NCBI RefSeq assembly: GCF_000808015.1
Contig: NZ_JWHR01000115.1
Coordinates: forward strand, 65,918 to 129,917
Direction: 5' to 3'
Origin: Terrisporobacter othiniensis
GTDB taxonomy: Bacteria > Bacillota > Clostridia > Peptostreptococcales > Peptostreptococcaceae
Length of the DNA: 64,000 nucleotides
The translations under genes and the position numbers were made by a program. Under the pieces are notes generated by a model that did no database searches, was not told the DNA's origin, and saw nothing but the letters and a program-made list of their open reading frames with translations. The number at the start of each line of letters is the position of its first letter. Position 1 is the first letter of the stretch. Positions 51,656 through 61,566 of the stretch are shown here, piece after piece.

Positions 51656-52498
51656 TTACAAGGAAGGTACTTCTAATCTTGTCTTCTCTCTTTTTAAATA
51701 CTGTTTATTTTTCATAACAAACCTAATAAATATTATAATTGTTATAGTTGTAAGTAACATACCTGATATGAAGTACACCTTAATATCATAATTAGTTATA
51801 ACGTTTATCTGCTCATTTAAAGTCCCTTGAAAATAACCTACACTTATCATAGTTCCTGCTATTAGATTATTTAAAAAATGCACAGCAATTGGCACTATCA
51901 AATTATTATATTTTCTGTATAAAACACAACATGTAACTCCAAATACTATCGCACCTAATATAGCTAAAAGTTCATGACCAATTCCAAATATTACAGATGA
52001 TATGACTGCTGAAGTAATAAAACTCAACTTTAGATTTAATCTTTTGAAAACAATTCTTCTAAAAATCATCTCCTCTAAAAGAGGTGCCAAAATCACTACA
52101 CTAATAAGGAAAAATACTAACTCTTTATTGGTACTTGGATTCCCAAAAGTATCATTTGCCGCCTCCAAGGCCTTAGTCATATTAGTACTGGCTAAAAAAC
52201 CTAAACTTAAGTTAGAAAGACCTATGGATAAAAATATTTGAGTTGCCACCACTATTAATATTTCTTTTATGCTAGCAATTTGTTTAAAATTACTCCATCT
52301 TTCTTTTACTAATTTTGTATTTACTCTACCAAACATAGAAATAGCAATTAGCACTGCTAAAGGTAAAATAAATCCTAACATTACATCATTTATTTCCATA
52401 GACAAACTATAAAGTGAATAAATTATGTATCCAATTGTTACTAAAATTTCAGTTCCAATCCATATTAGAACCATTTGCCAGATTTTAATTTCTTTCAT
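51656..52498 (-). CDS. CPBP-family intramembrane protease
   Basis: This 280-residue membrane protein has about eight segments. It carries the CPBP motifs LLEEMIFRRIVF (EExxxR), IFGIGHELLAI (His) and IAVHFLNNLIAG (His-x-x-x-Asn). It is longer than the copy at 17507-18187 and not close to it. A role in peptide or prenyl-protein processing cannot be told from neighbours. AAGGAGT precedes the ATG. The gene appears monocistronic. Confidence 0.85.
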   Translation of the reverse strand: MKEIKIWQMVLIWIGTEILVTIGYIIYSLYSLSMEINDVMLGFILPLAVLIAISMFGRVNTKLVKERWSNFKQIASIKEILIVVATQIFLSIGLSNLSLGFLASTNMTKALEAANDTFGNPSTNKELVFFLISVVILAPLLEEMIFRRIVFKRLNLKLSFITSAVISSVIFGIGHELLAILGAIVFGVTCCVLYRKYNNLIVPIAVHFLNNLIAGTMISVGYFQGTLNEQINVITNYDIKVYFISGMLLTTITIIIFIRFVMKNKQYLKREKTRLEVPSL

Positions 52499-52624
52499 TT
52501 TGTACTCCTTAAAGTATTTATTCCACCCTAATTTATAACTATCATACTATGATTTTAGCATAGCGTATCATTTTATACCTTCATACAAAATAAATTCTAT
52601 ATATTGTTTAATTATAGTTATAAT

Positions 52625-54001
52625 TTACTTCATTACCCTCTTAATTAAATTCACCTTTTCTTTGTATGGTGGGAATACTAATTTAAGGTCTATTTTAGTA
52701 CTTTTTTTCACTATTGATTTTGTGTGGGTAAATGTTTCAAAGCTGGCTTTTCCGTGATAATTACCCATACCAGATGTTCCTACTCCACCAAAAGGCAGAT
52801 GAGCTGATGCCACGTGGCTTATGGTATCGTTGACACAGCCTCCCCCAAATGAAAATCTAGTTATGACATCTTCACAAAAGTCTTCATCTTCTGAAAATAC
52901 ATATAGTGCCAATGGATTTTTATGTTTAGAAATATAATATTTTAAATCTTCCATATCTTTGTATTTTACCACGGGAAGTATGGGACCAAATATTTCATCA
53001 CTCATGACACTGTCATCTAGTGTTACATCCCTAAGAATAGTTGGAGAAATATATCTTTGCTCAAAATCCACATCTCCACCAACTACTATTTTTTCTTTAT
53101 CCTGTTCTAAGATATTATTTAGCCTATTCATATGTCTTTCGTTTATTATTCTCCCAAACTCTTTATTACTTTTAATATCTTGACCATAGAACTCATTTAT
53201 TGTATTTTTAAATTCATCTATAAGCTCTTCATAAATATGTTCATGAGCTAAAACATAATCTGGTGCCACACAAGTTTGTCCCGCATTTGTTAGTTTTCCC
53301 CAAAGTATTCGCTTTGCACTGATTTTTAAGTTGGCAGTATTATCAACTATTACAGGAGATTTTCCACCAAGCTCTAAAGTTACTGGTGTCAAATGTTTAC
53401 TGGCTTTTTCCATAACGATTTTCCCCACATTTACACTTCCAGTGAAGAATATGTAGTCAAATTGTAAATCTAAGAGCTCACTATTTACTTTGTAATCACC
53501 TGTAATAACTGCTATGTATTCTTCTTCAAAAATTTCTTTTATTATTTTTTTCACCATAGTTTCTGTAGCCGTTGCATATTCAGAAGGTTTTAAAATTACT
53601 GTGTTTCCTCCTGCTATAGCTCCAATTAGAGGCTCTATAGTTAGTTGGAAAGGGTAATTATATGGTCCTATTATAAGCACTGCGCCATAAGGTGATTTAT
53701 AGATGTATGATTTTCCAGGAAGTTGCGCTGCATCATTTTTTACCTTTTTAACTTTTGTCCAACTTTTTAAGTTTTTTATGGCAAAATCTATACTTCCATA
53801 AACAAATCCTACTTCATTGGAATAAGCTTCAAATATATGCTTTCCTAAGTCTTTATTTAAAGCATCTATTATTTCGTCTTCATATTTTTTTATTACGTTT
53901 TTTAATTTTTTCAAATTATCAATTCTTTTATCAACAGTTACTGTTCCAATATCACACAAATATTGTCTTTGTTTTTCTAATATGTTTTCAAATTTATTCA
54001 T
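52625..54001 (-). CDS. Aldehyde dehydrogenase (ALDH3-like)
   Basis: This 458-residue NAD(P)-dependent aldehyde dehydrogenase is of the short ALDH3/coniferyl-aldehyde-type group. Its catalytic Cys is in NAGQTCVAPDYVLAH near residue 245 and the general-base Glu in TLELGGKSPVIVDN near residue 211. The Asn of the oxyanion site is in GPYNYPFQLTIEPLIGA, and FGPILPVVKY is the second family motif. It may oxidise medium-chain or fatty aldehydes. The C-terminus KLVFPPYKEKVNLI is typical of membrane-near ALDH3 forms. The XRE gene upstream is on the same strand, with a 38-base gap. Confidence 0.92.
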   Translation of the reverse strand: MNKFENILEKQRQYLCDIGTVTVDKRIDNLKKLKNVIKKYEDEIIDALNKDLGKHIFEAYSNEVGFVYGSIDFAIKNLKSWTKVKKVKNDAAQLPGKSYIYKSPYGAVLIIGPYNYPFQLTIEPLIGAIAGGNTVILKPSEYATATETMVKKIIKEIFEEEYIAVITGDYKVNSELLDLQFDYIFFTGSVNVGKIVMEKASKHLTPVTLELGGKSPVIVDNTANLKISAKRILWGKLTNAGQTCVAPDYVLAHEHIYEELIDEFKNTINEFYGQDIKSNKEFGRIINERHMNRLNNILEQDKEKIVVGGDVDFEQRYISPTILRDVTLDDSVMSDEIFGPILPVVKYKDMEDLKYYISKHKNPLALYVFSEDEDFCEDVITRFSFGGGCVNDTISHVASAHLPFGGVGTSGMGNYHGKASFETFTHTKSIVKKSTKIDLKLVFPPYKEKVNLIKRVMK

Positions 54002-54039
54002 AATTAACCTCTTTTATCTATCTTTTCTATTAACCTCTT

Positions 54040-54675
54040 TTATCTATCTTTACTCCCAAAATCCAATTTTATAACATTATCATTATAAGATTTTGAAATT
54101 TGCTTATTTTTATTTTTTCCATATTTTCTTTCAACCTCTTCCAGCTTCAAATTTATAGTATTTAAAACAGCTTTTCTTATATCTAAATATATCTTTTCTT
54201 TCACTTCTTGTTCCTCAAGATATCTTGATATATTTTCCAAAGGGCTCATATTCTCTTCCTCATGAGAAAAAATCTCATCTATAACTCCAACAACATTTAA
54301 ATCATCATTAAGCTTTATACAATAATCTATAAGTTCTTCTTTGCTACTTTCACGTAAAAGTGTGTACTTAGCATCAGATGAATGCAAATTTATCTCTATT
54401 TTTCTAGCACATTTTTCTGCCTCTTTAGCTAGCATTTTACTAAATTCTGAAGGCTCTTCTGGAGTTAAGATTATCCCCGTATCTGAACATACCTCCCAAA
54501 AGTCCATTTCTAATTCATCCATTATTTTTGTTAAAATAGATGCACTAAAATCACAAGTTTCTTCTTCATACTGAGCTATAATATATTGACTAACATCAAT
54601 TCTTTCTCCTAATTCTTTTCGTGATAATTGCATATCCTCTCTTTTTTCTTTTAATTTTTGCCCTAAATTATTCAC
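54040..54675 (-). CDS. XRE-family transcriptional regulator
   Basis: This is a 211-residue regulator. A helix-turn-helix occupies residues 5-60 (LGQKLKEKREDMQLSRKELG, then a recognition helix around VSQYIIAQYEEE). A helical C-terminal part of about 150 residues follows, with no domain I can name. The frame extends upstream to 54720, but AGG eight bases before a GTG at 54675 and the family's usual N-terminus support the GTG. The ALDH gene follows it directly and may be its target or operon partner. Confidence 0.75.
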   Translation of the reverse strand: MNNLGQKLKEKREDMQLSRKELGERIDVSQYIIAQYEEETCDFSASILTKIMDELEMDFWEVCSDTGIILTPEEPSEFSKMLAKEAEKCARKIEINLHSSDAKYTLLRESSKEELIDYCIKLNDDLNVVGVIDEIFSHEEENMSPLENISRYLEEQEVKEKIYLDIRKAVLNTINLKLEEVERKYGKNKNKQISKSYNDNVIKLDFGSKDR

Positions 54676-54764
54676 TTGTTTTACCTGCCCTTTTTCTTTA
54701 TTCTCATAAACATTATACACAAGTTTTTCATGGATTTAAAATTAATATATAAATTCTTTACAAT

Positions 54765-54795
54765 AAAAAACAAGCTACCTTAATTTAGCTTGTTC
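54765..54795 (-). terminator. Terminator after the small Ser-rich protein gene
   Basis: AACAAGCTA and TAGCTTGTT pair on the minus strand and lead into TTTTTTATTG. Confidence 0.85.
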
Positions 54796-54796
54796 T

Positions 54797-55138
54797 TTAT
54801 TCACCTAAATTTATATCCTCTTCTGCTAAATCCACATCTTCATTTGCAGTAACTTGAGATCTAGCTTTAATTTCTCTTTGTGCAACAAGTGCTTGCATTT
54901 CAGCTAGTAGTAGGCCTAAAAAAACAAGGAATATGGCTAAATCATCTTCGTCCAACTCTTCAGCTAAACTATAGGATAATGTGGCAGATAATACTATAAG
55001 TTCCGCATAGCTAAAGTCTGAAAGCCTTTTGTTTTCACTACTACTTTTATCGCTACTTTTTTTTGATTTGCAATTTTTACTTGATTGGTTATTATTTGTA
55101 TTATCTGTGCTTTCTCTTTTTTTCCTTTTTTTAGCCAC
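54797..55138 (-). CDS. Small protein with basic Ser/Asn-rich head and hydrophobic centre
   Basis: This 113-residue protein is not one I recognise. Residues 1-38 are rich in Lys, Ser and Asn. A hydrophobic region (residues about 42-85) contains ELIVLSATLSYSLAEELDED and a likely membrane helix, and the tail is acidic. The pattern resembles small clostridial spore or membrane proteins, but this is not strong evidence. AAGGAGGAAAG precedes the ATG. It is monocistronic. Confidence 0.6.
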   Translation of the reverse strand: MAKKRKKRESTDNTNNNQSSKNCKSKKSSDKSSSENKRLSDFSYAELIVLSATLSYSLAEELDEDDLAIFLVFLGLLLAEMQALVAQREIKARSQVTANEDVDLAEEDINLGE

Positions 55139-55210
55139 CTTACTTTCCTCCTTGCAATTTATATATATGTAAATTATAGTTTATTTTCTTATGACTATGT
55201 TTTAATTTAC

Positions 55211-55243
55211 AAAAAATAGTACCCCTTTAATGAGTACTATTTT
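55211..55243 (-). terminator. Terminator after the lipoprotein gene
   Basis: AAAATAGTAC and GTACTATTTT pair on the minus strand and are followed by TTTG. Confidence 0.75.
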
Positions 55244-55268
55244 GGTTATATAATTATGAATTTGTTTT

Positions 55269-55874
55269 TTACTTACTAAACATAACACTTTCTTTTTCAT
55301 CAGCTTCCCCAAGTAATAAGTTAGTAATATTCTCATCTGATTTTATCTTCCATTCATTATCTTTTTTAGTTAAGTTGATTTGTCCACTTCTAGTTTCTGC
55401 TTTACTACTTTTAATTTTTTCTTCCAAGTTTTTTTCCACATCAGCTTGTTTTACTTCTTTACCATTAAAAGTGTCTGCTATACTTTCTTCCATAACAGCC
55501 AATAATAAATTACTATAATTAGGTGCTTTAATTTCTACCTTTACTATTGCTTTATCTTCATTTACCTTTTCCGATAATACTTTTGCATCTATCTTAGAAA
55601 GATACATTTTTAATGATTCATCTAATTTTTGGCCGTCTTCTTTCTTAGATGTCTCTGATGTTTCATCTTGTGTAGATGTTGTACCAGTTTCTTCGTTTAA
55701 TATTTCATCTGAAATTGTATCTTCTATAAGTTTTTGTGCTTCCTTACTGTCACTTTTCTTTATGGATGAAAAATAAGTATTTACCACATCTGTTGGCGTT
55801 TCACTTTTGCATCCGGTCAACATCATTGGTATAAATAGCATAATCATAAGTAAAGCTAATACTGTTTTTTTCAT
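55269..55874 (-). CDS. Lipoprotein of unknown function
   Basis: This 201-residue secreted lipoprotein has a signal peptide that ends in the lipobox LTGC (Cys about residue 22). The mature part begins KSETPTDVVNTYFSSIKKSD, reminiscent of DUF4878/DUF5105-type extracellular domains with an NTF2-like fold. A polar Thr/Ser/Glu-rich stretch (TGTSTQDETSETSKK) lies in the middle. It should be anchored on the outer membrane face. The 330-base gap upstream (55875-56204) has only its promoter region and the helicase terminator that I can point to. Confidence 0.78.
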   Translation of the reverse strand: MKKTVLALLMIMLFIPMMLTGCKSETPTDVVNTYFSSIKKSDSKEAQKLIEDTISDEILNEETGTTSTQDETSETSKKEDGQKLDESLKMYLSKIDAKVLSEKVNEDKAIVKVEIKAPNYSNLLLAVMEESIADTFNGKEVKQADVEKNLEEKIKSSKAETRSGQINLTKKDNEWKIKSDENITNLLLGEADEKESVMFSK

Positions 55875-56160
55875 TTGTTTTATCCCCTTTGTTTTTATAT
55901 TTTCTTTGTCATTTCCCCTGATTTTGTTGTATTATTTATATCTACCCATTTTCTTATGTAATAGTGTAACATTTTTCACATATATAAATTGTTGTATTAT
56001 GGAGGGTGTAACTAGAAATTATAGACTTTTTTTCTTATTATTTGATAAATAGAGGCTAAATGTAAATTTATTTAATATAATGTGACTTATTTCAATAGAA
56101 ATTATTTGCAAAAATTTACTTTGCTTATATCTACAAAATTAATAATCATATGATCAACGA

Positions 56161-56191
56161 TAAAAAATATGCCAGTATTTCTACCAGCATC
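56161..56191 (-). terminator. Terminator after the DEAD-box helicase gene
   Basis: ATGCTGGTA and TACTGGCAT pair with two wobbles and exit into TTTTTTA on the minus strand. Confidence 0.75.
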
Positions 56192-56204
56192 TATCTATAA
56201 AATT

Positions 56205-57422
56205 CTATTTATTTTTAGGTTTATTTTCTCTTTTTGATTTAAACTCTTTTTTTGCTTTAGATTCTTTTTTTAATGCTTTGAAATCCACATCCACAAAGTT
56301 CCCTTCTTTTAATTCCACTGCTTTCATGTTTATTTTGAACTGTCTTTTGTAATCTCTAATTGTTCCTAAGTTTTGATTAGTAACTATTGAGATAGCAGTA
56401 CCTTTTTTATTACCCCTAGCACTTCTACCACATCTATGTAGGTACTCGTTTTTACTACCTGGGAAATCAAGATTGAATATATGGCTAACATCAGGTATAT
56501 CAAGTCCTCTAGCAGATAAATCAGAAGAAACTAAAATATTAGCTTTTCCAGTTCTAAATGCTGTCATGGCATTTTTTCTATCTTCCTTAGCCATTTTCCC
56601 TGAGATGCATACTGATTTATATTGGTGATAGTTAAGTTTTTCGTTTATAACTTCTATACTATCTTCATCATTTACGAAAACTATAGCTCTTTTTGCTTTT
56701 GCAGAAGATAATGCCTTTCTAAGTATTGTGAACTTTTCTCTTCTATCTCCATAGATGTACATATGATTTATATTTGGATTTATAACTGATTCATCAGTAG
56801 CTTTTATAACTTCCATTTCCTTCATCATATAATCACAAAAACTCTCAGCTTTGCTATCTAAACTAGCTGTAAATCCTAAAAGTTGTCTATCTCTTAAAGT
56901 AGTTTTTATTATTTTTTCTACTATTGCTTCACCTTTTGAACTTACTAAGCTATCAACTTCATCTAATATTATAGTTTTAACCTTATGAACTTTTAGTTTT
57001 CTCTGTTGAATTAAATCAAGAAGTCTACCAGCAGTTCCAACTACTATATGAGGTTTTATTGATTTTATATTTTTAATTTGTTTTTGTATGTTTACTTCAC
57101 CTATTACTGCAAAAGTAGTTACATCAATTCCTGAGTTTTCTGCAAGTAGTTTTGCTTCATTTGATATTTGCATAACTAGTTCATGAGTAGGTGCTAGAAC
57201 TAAAACTTGTGTATCTCTCTTTGTAGTATCGATTTTTTCAAACATTGGAAGTAAGTATGCTAAAGTTTTTCCACTTCCTGTTTCACTGTTTACTAGTAAG
57301 TCTTTGTTTTCTATTATTTTTTCTATTGTTAATGATTGAACCTTTGTTGGCTCTGTTATATTTTGCTTTAATAATCCATTTATTAATTTTTCATTTATCC
57401 CTAATTTGTCAAATGTTTTCAT
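56205..57422 (-). CDS. DEAD-box RNA helicase
   Basis: This 405-residue ATP-dependent RNA helicase has the usual two RecA domains. The Q-motif region is PTKVQSLTI, motif I is SETGSGKT, motif Ia is LVLAPTHELVMQI, and motif II is LDEVD instead of DEAD. Motif III is FTAS, motif V is LVSSDLSARGLDIPDV and motif VI is HRCGRSARG. The C-terminal 40 residues are Lys-rich and probably bind RNA. No ribosomal or RNA partner is adjacent. It probably has a role in ribosome assembly or cold growth. Confidence 0.92.
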   Translation of the reverse strand: MKTFDKLGINEKLINGLLKQNITEPTKVQSLTIEKIIENKDLLVNSETGSGKTLAYLLPMFEKIDTTKRDTQVLVLAPTHELVMQISNEAKLLAENSGIDVTTFAVIGEVNIQKQIKNIKSIKPHIVVGTAGRLLDLIQQRKLKVHKVKTIILDEVDSLVSSKGEAIVEKIIKTTLRDRQLLGFTASLDSKAESFCDYMMKEMEVIKATDESVINPNINHMYIYGDRREKFTILRKALSSAKAKRAIVFVNDEDSIEVINEKLNYHQYKSVCISGKMAKEDRKNAMTAFRTGKANILVSSDLSARGLDIPDVSHIFNLDFPGSKNEYLHRCGRSARGNKKGTAISIVTNQNLGTIRDYKRQFKINMKAVELKEGNFVDVDFKALKKESKAKKEFKSKRENKPKNK

Positions 57423-57560
57423 GTATTGCTCCTTTAAGTTTAATCAACTTATATTATACACTTATTTAATAATTTTGCAAAAGCCTTTGTATCATTTACG
57501 TTATGTTTTACAAATATATAAATTAAAATGCATTTGCAAAACTTTAACTTATAAATTTAT

Positions 57561-58241
57561 TTATTCTAGCTTAAACAAATCATTGATATCTTCTAGAAAG
57601 TAAAGAAGATTAATAGATACCATTTCATCCATATAAGATATGATGTTTTCATCTTCCACAGAAAAAATATGTTTTTTAGGATTGTATGTGAAATCTTTTC
57701 CGTATTTCACTTCTTTATTAAAATATCTAGATACTATAAAATCTCTAGAGCTTTTAAGTACATACATCTTATCTTCACCTATTTTAAATTGAACTTTGCA
57801 GTAAGGTTCATCTAAACATGCCTCCATATGCACTTCTAAATTTACCTTTTTGTAATCATTAGTAATATTGCCCAGTATTATATCTTCTAGTGTTAATTTA
57901 GATGCTTTATTAATTTCTTAATGTATGTTAGAAAGTACTTCTACTCTATTTGTATTTTCCATTATTTCCATAGCTTCTAACAAAGTTACCTCAATATGCT
58001 TGCATATATATGTGCCCCTTCTATTATTTTCTCTATAATCTTCACAAGTGCATCTTGTTTTTTCTATGTTTAAGTTTTCTAAATTTATTCCTAGCACACT
58101 TTCATAATCTCTATAACTTTTAAACCCTTCTACTTGGGCATCTATAATTAAATAGTACTCCTCTGTAGCAAAATCTACTCCGTATACATTTTCTTCTTTA
58201 TAGTATGCGTTTCCCCTTTGCCATCTTTTAGGATGAATCAC
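57561..58241 (-). pseudogene. Truncated SNF2-type helicase N-terminus with SWIM zinc finger
   Basis: Two minus-strand reading frames, 58241-57918 and 57833-57561, are in the same frame. Only a single TAA at 57918-57920 separates the first from the following sense codons (EINKASKLTLEDII). The first part has a SWIM-like CTCEDYRENNRRGTYICKHI zinc site. The second (CKVQFKIGEDKMYVLKSSRD) resembles the region between SWIM and the ATPase domain of bacterial SNF2 proteins. The ATPase part is absent. An in-frame stop plus loss of the 3' part indicates a pseudogene. Confidence 0.75.
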
Positions 58242-58461
58242 CGCTCTGACTCTATTTTTATTTCTTATGTTATCACTATCTTTGCTACTATTTTTCTAGT
58301 TTTGTATATTCTAATTATAAGCAATTTATTTTTAATAGTATACTTTAAATATGATACTAAAATAAGGTATACACAATTTTGTGCATACCTTTGACTATAA
58401 ATACTTCCATAATTTATGTTATACTTAATATAAATTAATTAAAAATACTAAGGAGAACTAT

Positions 58462-58968
58462 GTGAAAAAAACAAAAAATTCTAATAAAATATCACTAAAC
58501 GCTATATTATTACTGGTTGATATACCTTTATTAATATTACTTATGAAAAATCTTCATACAAATATAATTTATATATATATTAATATTAGAATTATTATGA
58601 TTGCATTTATACCTCTAGTTATACTATTTAAAATATTAAAAACTACTATTATTATAGCTAAGACCTCTGGATTAGTTAGCTCCATACTACCTATTTTACG
58701 CTTAGAAAAAAGTTTTTCAGATTTAGCTAGTATATTCAAGGACATGATAGATATTTTTATGTTCTATGGTGAATGTATGATACTTCTGTATTTATTTATA
58801 TATTCATCAGATAAAACTACTTACATTTTAACATCATCTAATAATTTAGCTATTTTTCTTGCAATAATATCATTGAACGTTGTACTTGTTTTGATTCGTA
58901 CTTACATTAATAAAAGATGTGATAGTATTATAAATACATTTCAGGAAAAAAAGAATTTAGCTGTTTAA
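58462..58968 (+). CDS. Multi-pass membrane protein of unknown function
   Basis: This 168-residue protein has about four membrane segments (LLLVDIPLLILLM, then two near residues 30-80, and one near residue 100-150). It starts with GTG after AAGGAGAAC. A basic N-terminus and the Arg/Lys-rich end (INKRCDSIINTFQEKK) frame the membrane part. I do not recognise the family. It is the only plus-strand gene between the helicase and LTA synthase regions. Confidence 0.6.
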   Translation: MKKTKNSNKISLNAILLLVDIPLLILLMKNLHTNIIYIYINIRIIMIAFIPLVILFKILKTTIIIAKTSGLVSSILPILRLEKSFSDLASIFKDMIDIFMFYGECMILLYLFIYSSDKTTYILTSSNNLAIFLAIISLNVVLVLIRTYINKRCDSIINTFQEKKNLAV

Positions 58969-59000
58969 AAAAGATGCTAATATTTGTATTAGCATCTTTT
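58968..59000. terminator. Bidirectional terminator
   Basis: AAAAAGATGCTAA pairs with TTAGCATCTTTT around a loop of about six bases; it lies between convergent genes. Confidence 0.85.
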
Positions 59001-59009
59001 ATTTATTAC

Positions 59010-60647
59010 TTATTTATATGTTATTAAATCATTACTAAAAGTACTGTTCTTCTTATCATTGATAAATTCATCATTAAAGAAATTACTATTATCTCCTAGT
59101 CCACTATTTACAGTATCAAGTCCTTGTTCTTCAATAATAGTTTTCTTATTTGAGTATAAATTAGTTCCAAGACCTAATCTATCTCCTTCGATTTCCACCC
59201 CTAAAGTAGAAAGAATAGTAGGAAACATATCAAATGGTGCATATTGTCTATTTTGCACATTATCTGTAGTTATAGGCGCATTTAGTATTAGATTTATTAT
59301 AGTTCTTTCATAATTTGGATCAAAGTTCTTAAAGAATTTTTTGTCCATACTTGGATGGTCACCAGTTATAACTACTGTAGTATCTTTATAGAATGGCTGT
59401 TTTTGAATCCATTTTACAAAATCAACTGCCTCTTTTGTAGAGTAAGAAATAACATTGGCATATTGAGAATCATGTTTTTTCTCAGCTTTTTCTGATAAAT
59501 AACCATCAGGGAAGTGAGTATCCGCTGTTTCCATTGTAAAATTAAATGGTTTATTCTCATTGGCAAGTCTAGTTATTTCATCTTTTGCATATTCATAAAG
59601 CTTGTCGTCTTCATATCCCCACCATACATCATAATCTTTAGGTATTAAACCTTTTTCTTTCGCTGCTTTGTGGTCAAATATATTAAATTTCCCATGAGTA
59701 GTAAAGTAAGTTGTAAGTCCTCCAAAATCTGCATCGGCTCCAAACATTATTGTTTGATTATAGCCTTGAGCCTCCAAAATATCACCTATACCAACAGCTC
59801 CTGGTAAGAAACTACCCGTTTTTCCATAAGAATTACGTCCCATAGGTATTTTTAAAGGAAGTCCCGTATCCATATTTATCATAGCTGCCACTGACCACTC
59901 AGAAGCATAAGTAGTATGAGGTCCGCCAAACTTATCTGTATTAGAGAAAGATAAGCCTTCCTTATAAAGTTCAGTTAATTCCGGCATTAAATTTACATCC
60001 ATATATCCGCCTAATTCTTTATTTAAATATGAGTTTTCAACTGATTCTAAATAAATATGAATTAAATTTCTCTTTTTCTTTGGGAAGGTCATTTTCACAT
60101 CTCTAGGATCCACATAATTATCAGCTAGATAAGTAGATGATGATAAATAAGCTTTAACAACTTTTTGCAGTTGTAATTTGTTAACCCCAAAACTTACTCC
60201 ACCTATCATAGTAACCATTGATAGAACTATAGATATAATTCTCACCCTTTTTTTATTTAGAAGAGTTTTCTTTTCATTATTTCTATTAATCAAGAAAACA
60301 TTGTATTTTAAATTAACAAAAATCAAAAATGGTATGGCACAAATAACAATATTTAATACTGGTGATTTAAGTATTTCTCCTGTCATACCAGATCCTGTTC
60401 CTTTAAGTGGTGCTTTTAAATTAAATAAAAATTGCTCTGGTGTTATTTGACCAAAGAATTCTACAAACCACGTTGAGAAAAATATAAAAACAAGCCCTAT
60501 GATAAAACCTAATGATAGTAAGGTTTTAACTATGTAATCTCTTTTCTTAGATTTTTCTTCTTTTGTAAAAATAAGTTTTCCTTTTGTAATTTTACTTAAT
60601 ATAAGGATAATTACTATACCTATTATTAAATAGCTTAAAATTTTCAT
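59010..60647 (-). CDS. LTA synthase-family phosphoglycerol transferase
   Basis: The 545-residue membrane enzyme has about five N-terminal membrane segments and an outer sulfatase-fold domain. The nucleophile Thr is in GGPHTTYASEWS, the first metal Glu in HIYLESVENS, and the conserved His/Asp residues in TADTHFPDG and VITGDHPSMD. It transfers phosphoglycerol-type units to build lipoteichoic acid or a related polymer. Length and order match LtaS-like proteins. ATAGGAGG precedes the ATG. No other teichoic acid gene lies near. Confidence 0.9.
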   Translation of the reverse strand: MKILSYLIIGIVIILILSKITKGKLIFTKEEKSKKRDYIVKTLLSLGFIIGLVFIFFSTWFVEFFGQITPEQFLFNLKAPLKGTGSGMTGEILKSPVLNIVICAIPFLIFVNLKYNVFLINRNNEKKTLLNKKRVRIISIVLSMVTMIGGVSFGVNKLQLQKVVKAYLSSSTYLADNYVDPRDVKMTFPKKKRNLIHIYLESVENSYLNKELGGYMDVNLMPELTELYKEGLSFSNTDKFGGPHTTYASEWSVAAMINMDTGLPLKIPMGRNSYGKTGSFLPGAVGIGDILEAQGYNQTIMFGADADFGGLTTYFTTHGKFNIFDHKAAKEKGLIPKDYDVWWGYEDDKLYEYAKDEITRLANENKPFNFTMETADTHFPDGYLSEKAEKKHDSQYANVISYSTKEAVDFVKWIQKQPFYKDTTVVITGDHPSMDKKFFKNFDPNYERTIINLILNAPITTDNVQNRQYAPFDMFPTILSTLGVEIEGDRLGLGTNLYSNKKTIIEEQGLDTVNSGLGDNSNFFNDEFINDKKNSTFSNDLITYK

Positions 60648-60907
60648 AAATACCTCCTATAATCTATATACAATAAATAAATTCACTCCAGTTGTATATA
60701 ATATCATATTTTGTATATTTATGTATTATTTAATATAATAATTACATAATTGTAAGAAAAGTGTAATAAAAAGTTTGATATGCAATTTTAAGCCACGGCG
60801 TGGCGCTATAAAATTTCATGTAACTAGCTTGTTCTATCTAAATGGTTTTAATTTTATCATCACCTTATTATATTAATTAAATTCTATTTTCTTAATGTAA
60901 CAATAAC

Positions 60908-61324
60908 TTATATAATTATACCGTTACAATGGTCAACCTCATGCTGAATAATCTGTGCCACAAATCCAGTAAAAGTTTCTCTTTGCTTTTTAAAACTCTT
61001 ATCAAAATACTCCACCTCTATAGTTTCATATCTTGTTGTTTCTCTAAAGCCAGTCAAAGACAAACAGCTTTCTTCTGTCACATAACTTTTTTCCTTCTTC
61101 AATATAACAGGATTAATCATAGGGACTATAGCACTTCCTACAGCAAACACAATTATACGTTTCTTGACACCTATCATATTAGCTGCCAATCCAACACAAC
61201 CATCAAGATTTGCTCTCAATGTATCAATTAAATCATTAACAACAGACATATCTTCTTTAGTTGCTACTTCTGATTTTTCCCCTAAAAATAATACATCCTT
61301 AACAATTGGTTTTATCATTTTCAT
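60908..61324 (-). CDS. Peptide deformylase-like protein with altered motif 1
   Basis: This 138-residue protein has the deformylase order. Motif 1 reads CVGLAANMIGV, where the catalytic Gln of GLAAxQ is replaced by Met. Motif 2 reads EESCLSL and keeps the metal Cys. Motif 3 reads QHEVDHCNGI and keeps both metal His and the catalytic Glu. It also ends soon after motif 3, so it is shorter than many housekeeping deformylases. The main enzyme may be encoded elsewhere. Activity is therefore uncertain. No methionyl-tRNA formyltransferase gene is adjacent. AAAGGTTGG precedes the ATG. Confidence 0.8.
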   Translation of the reverse strand: MKMIKPIVKDVLFLGEKSEVATKEDMSVVNDLIDTLRANLDGCVGLAANMIGVKKRIIVFAVGSAIVPMINPVILKKEKSYVTEESCLSLTGFRETTRYETIEVEYFDKSFKKQRETFTGFVAQIIQHEVDHCNGIII

Positions 61325-61566
61325 CCCAACCTTTCTAATCTACATTAATAATATGTATTTGTTTCATAAAAATATTTTTTCTTATTATACCATACAAAAA
61401 TAATTCTAGTATTCTTCCTTACAGTCTAGCATTGAAAATTTCATCACACTTTGTGGACCCTCTAGATAAACATTTTAATTTAATAAGTTGTATTTTATTA
61501 CTATTACTGATAAAATCACATAATTTTGGTATAATACCATTAAACTAAACTTAGGAGATTTAAAAA

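Noticed and set aside
60788..60812. GC-rich AGCCACG/CGTGGC hairpin in the gap before the deformylase gene
   Set aside because: It is short, has no T run and is not linked to a gene end; I could not assign it to the repeat family.
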